Assembly (NCBI GenBank): GCA_016709305.1
Contig: JADJNA010000048.1
Span: forward strand, 186,001 to 250,000
DNA length: 64,000 nt
Source of the DNA: Candidatus Villigracilis saccharophilus
GTDB lineage: Bacteria; Chloroflexota; Anaerolineae; Anaerolineales; Villigracilaceae
Direction: 5' to 3'
Positions 60,406-64,000 of this stretch are shown here, in pieces. The notes beneath the pieces are model-generated. The model saw nothing but the letters and a program-made list of their open reading frames with translations, was not told the DNA's origin and did no database searches. The translations under genes and the position numbers were made by a program. Every line of letters starts with the position of its first letter. Positions within the stretch are counted from its first letter, which is position 1.

Positions 60406-61265
60406 TGTCTTCTCGCTCTTGCACGTGAACGAATCACTGTAGCAATGACATTCATGGATAATACAAAGACAAGCAGAACAAGCGCCGTCCCATATTGGAT
60501 CTGGATCGGCATTTCGGGGACTTGGGTGGAAATGACAAACAGGTGATACGGCAAAGCCATGGTCGCATCAAATGGAGATTGTGGAAGTCTTGGCAGGAAG
60601 AATGCCGCGCCTGTAAATAAGATCGGAGCGGTCTCGCCTGCGGCTCGTTCCAGGCCCAGAATAACTCCCGTCAGAATACCTGGTAAAGCTTCTTTAATAA
60701 TGATTCGGCTGATGGTCTGCCAGCGGGTTGCGCCGAGAGAAATGCTCACTGTGCGGAAGGATTGCGGAACTGCTCGCAGCGCTTCTTCGGATGTGCTGAT
60801 GATAACGGGCAGGGTCATGATCGAAAGCGTGAGTGAGGCAGCCAGAATGGATGTGCCGAAATTCAAGAATAGCACGAATAACCCCAGACCGAACAATCCA
60901 TACACCACCGAGGGAATGCCCGCCAGGTTAATGATTGCAAGGCGGATGATTCTGGTCACCTGGTTATCTTTGGCGTACTCTGAGAGATAAATGGCGGCGG
61001 CAATTCCCAAAGGCACGGAAAAGACGGCTGTGCCAAGTGTCAAATAAAGTGTGCCAATGATGGCGGGCAGGATCCCGCCCGCGCGCATTCCGTCATGTGG
61101 AAAGCCTGAGAGGAATTCCCATGAAATAGCGGAACCGCCTTTTATCAGGATGAAGACGATCGTGGCGATGATCGGTATGATGGTAAGGATGACCATCATT
61201 GTGATGGCAGTGAATCCGATTCTTTGAACAGTATGACGGTTACGAGAGAGGAATTTGGTCATCAT
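60399..61265 (-). CDS. pstA: phosphate ABC transporter permease
   Basis: A 288-residue inner-membrane permease with six helices (MMVILTIIPIIATIVFIL; LGLFVLFLNFGTSILAASL). The cytoplasmic EAL-type loop, RIIIKEALPGILTGVILGLE near 195, contacts the ATPase. GETAPILFTGAAFF follows as usual for PstA. It overlaps pstC by 4 bp upstream. Confidence 0.93.
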   Translation of the reverse strand: MMTKFLSRNRHTVQRIGFTAITMMVILTIIPIIATIVFILIKGGSAISWEFLSGFPHDGMRAGGILPAIIGTLYLTLGTAVFSVPLGIAAAIYLSEYAKDNQVTRIIRLAIINLAGIPSVVYGLFGLGLFVLFLNFGTSILAASLTLSIMTLPVIISTSEEALRAVPQSFRTVSISLGATRWQTISRIIIKEALPGILTGVILGLERAAGETAPILFTGAAFFLPRLPQSPFDATMALPYHLFVISTQVPEMPIQIQYGTALVLLVFVLSMNVIATVIRSRARARRQW

Positions 61266-62179
61266 GACAATATCCTCTCGGCCCGTTTCTTGGCGCGGAA
61301 GACAACCGACGAGGCGATCACGTTCACGACCAACGAGATGATGAACAGCACCATGCCGATGAAGAACAGGACATGATAATGCGTGCTGCCGTTCGCGACC
61401 TCTCCCATTTCAGCGGCGATGGTGGCGGTCATAGTGCGGACAGGGGAGAAGAGACTGCCAAGTCCAGTAGCCAGAACAGGCGCGTTGCCTGTGACCATCA
61501 TGACGGTCATGGTCTCGCCGATGGCGCGTCCCACGCCGAGCATAACAGCGGTCAATACACCTGACTTGGCGGCGGGTAATGTCACACGCCAGATGGTCTG
61601 CCATTTTGTCGCACCCAAAGCCCACGCGCCTTCACGATATGCACGCGGAACTGAGTCAAGCGCATCCTCGGCCACGGACACGACTGTCGGCACGGCGATC
61701 CCTCCTAAAAGCAAAGAACCTGTCAAGGCTGTCAGACCAGTTGGCAGGTCAAGAAAGACGCGTAGAAATGGGGAGAGTACGAGTATCCCAAGAAATCCCA
61801 ATACAACGGAGGGAAGTCCGCCCAGTAATTCCACCAGCGGCTTTAAGATTTCGCGCATCCAGCGCGGAGCGATCTCGGAGATGTAAATTGCGGTGCCGAT
61901 CCCAAATGGAACTGCGATGAGCGCCGCACCGAGAGTCACGATCAACGAGCCAGAGAGCAGCGGCAGGATTCCGAAATAACTTTCAATGGGATACCAGCGG
62001 AAATTAAAAAGTGAAGACGCATCCACTTCACCGAGTGTTGGCAGACCTTCGCGTAGAAGGAAGAAAAAGATAAGCGCAACAAATAAGATGGCTGAATACC
62101 CGGAAGATTGAATCAATCTGGTGATGATGAATTCACGCCATGATAAAGATTTTTCCATAGGTCTCCTGTAGGGGCGCAT
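61262..62179 (-). CDS. pstC: phosphate ABC transporter permease
   Basis: A 305-residue permease with six helices, partner of PstA. LLRWYP-like start is replaced by LFNFRWYPIESYFGILPLLS near 65. The coupling loop VTLPAAKSGVLTAVMLGVGR near 210 and GETMTVMMVTGN after it match PstC. It follows pstS after 24 bp that contain a 28-bp palindrome. Confidence 0.93.
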   Translation of the reverse strand: MRPYRRPMEKSLSWREFIITRLIQSSGYSAILFVALIFFFLLREGLPTLGEVDASSLFNFRWYPIESYFGILPLLSGSLIVTLGAALIAVPFGIGTAIYISEIAPRWMREILKPLVELLGGLPSVVLGFLGILVLSPFLRVFLDLPTGLTALTGSLLLGGIAVPTVVSVAEDALDSVPRAYREGAWALGATKWQTIWRVTLPAAKSGVLTAVMLGVGRAIGETMTVMMVTGNAPVLATGLGSLFSPVRTMTATIAAEMGEVANGSTHYHVLFFIGMVLFIISLVVNVIASSVVFRAKKRAERILS

Positions 62180-62195
62180 CGCGATGCGCCCCTAC
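62168..62195. repeat. perfect palindrome between pstS and pstC
   Basis: GTAGGGGCGCATC, central GC, GATGCGCCCCTAC: a fully self-complementary 28-bp element spanning the pstC start region. GC-rich intergenic palindromes after a binding-protein gene often set the ratio of binding protein to permease by stabilising the upstream mRNA. Confidence 0.8.
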
Positions 62196-62203
62196 TGTGA
62201 AAT

Positions 62204-63094
62204 TTATTTTATTGCAGGCACAAAACCCAATTCTGCGACTATAACTTGTGCTTCGTCTGAAAGGATCCAGTCGAGATAATCTTTGATGATGCCAGCCGGT
62301 TCGCCGTTGGTATACATGTACAGGTCACGCGCGATGGCGTAGGTCTTGTCGTTCACCGTGGCGATTGAAGGCAGAACGTATTCGCCGCCCGCCTCTTTTG
62401 CGATCGCGATCATCTTTAGATCTTTCGGCACATAACCGAGTCCATCATACCCAATTGCATTGGGGTTATCGCGGACTTCTGAAATAATGCCTTCCGATGA
62501 GGGCAGTAATAATGTGTTCGTCGAGAAAAGTGTTTTATCTTCCTTGCTCCCCAATCGTAAAACGGTTTCCAAAAAATAAACGTGCGTACCTGAATTGGTC
62601 TCGCGTGACAGCCGCACAATGGGGCGGTCTTCCCCGCCGACTTCCTGCCAGTTCGTATACTTGCCGCTGTAAATATCGGAGATCTGCTGCAGCGTTAACT
62701 CGTTCACAGGATTATTGGGATTGACAATCACAGCGATCGCATCGCGCGCAATGATGTGTTCAACAGGAGTGACACCATTGGCTTGGGCTTCAGAGGTTTC
62801 CTCATCTTTGATCTTGCGTGACGCATTGGCCAGATCAACCGTCCCGTTGACCAGAGCCGCGATCCCCGTTCCTGACCCGCCGCCTGTTACTGATATACGG
62901 ACATCTGGGTGCTCGCCCTGATATTTCTCCGCCCACGCCAGCGCGAGATTGACGATGGTATCAGAGCCTTTGTTTTCGATGTAATTTGTTGGGGAACTAG
63001 AATCGGGTGAACTGTTGGAAGAACCGCAGGAAGTGAGAAGTGATAAAGCAAGAAGAAGAAAAGTGAGAAAGAAGGGGGGGGGGATGCGTTTCAT
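62204..63094 (-). CDS. pstS: phosphate-binding lipoprotein
   Basis: A 296-residue lipoprotein with signal FFLTFLLLALSLLTSC (lipobox TSC), a Ser-rich linker, then the PstS fold: GSDTIVNLALAWAEKY near 44, SVTGGGSGTGIAALVNG near 68 and RETNSGTHVYFLE near 165, which bind phosphate. TTGTAT, 17 bp, TATAAT on the minus strand (63131-63103) is a near-consensus promoter whose -10 box ends 8 nt before ATG 63094, so the mRNA is probably leaderless. No obvious pho box was recognised. Confidence 0.94.
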   Translation of the reverse strand: MKRIPPPFFLTFLLLALSLLTSCGSSNSSPDSSSPTNYIENKGSDTIVNLALAWAEKYQGEHPDVRISVTGGGSGTGIAALVNGTVDLANASRKIKDEETSEAQANGVTPVEHIIARDAIAVIVNPNNPVNELTLQQISDIYSGKYTNWQEVGGEDRPIVRLSRETNSGTHVYFLETVLRLGSKEDKTLFSTNTLLLPSSEGIISEVRDNPNAIGYDGLGYVPKDLKMIAIAKEAGGEYVLPSIATVNDKTYAIARDLYMYTNGEPAGIIKDYLDWILSDEAQVIVAELGFVPAIK

Positions 63095-63188
63095 CGGGCG
63101 GAATTATAGTCGGAGGTAGACAGGGATACAAGTAAACTTCTTCATGCTTCTTCCTTCAATTGCATCCTTGTTTTGATACAATCACGCC

Positions 63189-63947
63189 ATGAATACAGCC
63201 CAGTCCGCTTTTTCTGTCCAGCAATTGGATTTTTATTACGGCAAATCAAAAGCGCTCTCAGGCATCAACCTTGAGATCGAGCCGCAAAAAGTGACCGCGT
63301 TGATCGGTCCTTCAGGCTGCGGAAAATCCACGTTCCTGCGCTGTCTGAACCGCATGAACGATACGATTCATGGTACGCGCGTTGAGGGCAAAATATTGCT
63401 CAAAGGCGAGGATATTTACGACGACAAAATGGATGTGGTCAACCTTCGTCAGCGGGTGGGCATGGTGTTTCAAAAGCCAAATCCATTTCCGCAATCCATT
63501 TACGACAACGTGGCTTTCGGTCCGCGTGTGATGGGCATGGATGTAAATATGGACGAAGTCGTTAAGAGCAGCTTGGAACGCGCAGCACTATGGGATGAAG
63601 TAAAAGATGATCTGAAATCCGACGCGATGGGATTGTCTCTTGGGCAGCAGCAGAGATTGTGCATCGCGCGCGTGATAGCCGTTCAACCTGAAGTGATCCT
63701 CATGGATGAAGCCACCTCAGCGCTGGACCCGATCGCCACTCTGCGCGTTGAAGAGCTGATCGCGGAATTGAAACAGGACTATACCATTGTTATTGTGACT
63801 CACAATATGCAGCAAGCCGCACGTGTCTCGGATTTCACAGGTTTGTTCTGGCTGGGAGAGATGGTGGAATTTGCGAATACCAGTGACATGTTCACCAGAC
63901 CGAAGGAAGAATTGACGGAAGCATATATCACAGGAAGAATGGGGTAG
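63189..63947 (+). CDS. pstB: phosphate ABC transporter ATP-binding protein, canonical copy
   Basis: A 252-residue PstB with all standard motifs: Walker A GPSGCGKST near 37, Q-loop GMVFQKPNPFPQSIYDNV near 85, signature LSLGQQQRLCIARVIA, Walker B VILMDEATSALD and H-loop VTHNMQQAAR. It is divergent from pstS with a 94-bp gap. TACAAT (63177-63182) ends 6 nt before the ATG and a weak -35 TTCAAT lies 16 bp upstream, again leaderless. Having a full Q-loop, it may be the main ATPase for the PstCA permease. Confidence 0.92.
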   Translation: MNTAQSAFSVQQLDFYYGKSKALSGINLEIEPQKVTALIGPSGCGKSTFLRCLNRMNDTIHGTRVEGKILLKGEDIYDDKMDVVNLRQRVGMVFQKPNPFPQSIYDNVAFGPRVMGMDVNMDEVVKSSLERAALWDEVKDDLKSDAMGLSLGQQQRLCIARVIAVQPEVILMDEATSALDPIATLRVEELIAELKQDYTIVIVTHNMQQAARVSDFTGLFWLGEMVEFANTSDMFTRPKEELTEAYITGRMG

Positions 63948-64000
63948 GAAACGAGCTTGTTATTTGTGGATCAGTTATCAGTCAAATACAAAAGAGGACA

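Overview
The window reads as a chromosomal segment of a free-living bacterium, most likely a member of the Chloroflexota, class Anaerolineae. That placement is an inference from gene style: many lipoproteins and MBOAT/SGNH surface-modification genes, several ECF sigma/anti-sigma pairs, a SWIM-SNF2 helicase, and dispersed palindromic repeats lying between cotranscribed genes. There is no rRNA, CRISPR array, phage or intact insertion sequence. Two tRNA genes are present, one of them a selenocysteine tRNA.

Layout. 0.3-3.2 kb: an alpha/beta hydrolase converges on a sugar kinase that most resembles plant galacturonokinase, overlapping a sugar-1-phosphate nucleotidyltransferase. 3.5-10.6 kb: signalling genes (multi-PAS diguanylate cyclase, NarL-type response regulator, PDZ-containing histidine kinase), with a decayed HTH gene between them. 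10.6-14.3 kb: two near-identical promoter-plus-hairpin modules, then a SWIM/SNF2 helicase. 14.5-23.5 kb: a complete histidine operon (hisG-D-C-B-H-A-F-I-E plus a HAD phosphatase). It is preceded by a His-codon-rich leader peptide and an attenuator, and interrupted by a divergent XRE regulator/membrane protein pair with two palindromic operators. 23.6-28.3 kb: an ABC-F ATPase and an MBOAT/AlgJ-like acyltransferase pair, bounded by a duplicated copy of the ABC-F 5' end. 28.3-34.2 kb: two ECF sigma systems, the second driving an ABC exporter whose first gene fuses an anti-sigma zinc finger to a permease-like domain. 34.2-40.7 kb: a pentapeptide-repeat protein and a Dlt-like acyl-transfer cluster (FAAL, carrier protein, two SGNH proteins, MBOAT, and a 38-residue membrane microprotein ending in WIYQGF).

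41-43.6 kb: a dolichol-kinase-like gene runs into about 370 bp of homopolymer-rich sequence that looks like an assembly artefact, followed by a frameshifted secreted spherulin-4-like protein. 43.9-51.0 kb: a C45 acyltransferase-like peptidase, an adhesin/bactofilin-like membrane protein with its sigma and anti-sigma factors, YibE/F, an orphan solute-binding lipoprotein and an S2P protease. 51.1-51.9 kb: tRNA-Sec and tRNA-Pro(GGG). 52-56 kb: a replication-initiation cluster (DUF151 nuclease, DnaB, DnaD-like protein, and a helicase loader with two ATPase domains). 56.1-59.6 kb: an FTR1 iron permease with an operator-like dyad, then NAD salvage (nicotinamidase and a frameshifted nicotinate phosphoribosyltransferase). 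59.6-64 kb: a pstSCAB phosphate importer plus a second, divergent pstB.

Most notable points: the histidine attenuator, the Dlt-like cluster with an acyl-motif microprotein, the paired promoter-hairpin modules, the tandem helicase loader, and a recurrent promoter layout in which the -10 box ends 6-10 nt before the start codon, implying leaderless mRNAs.
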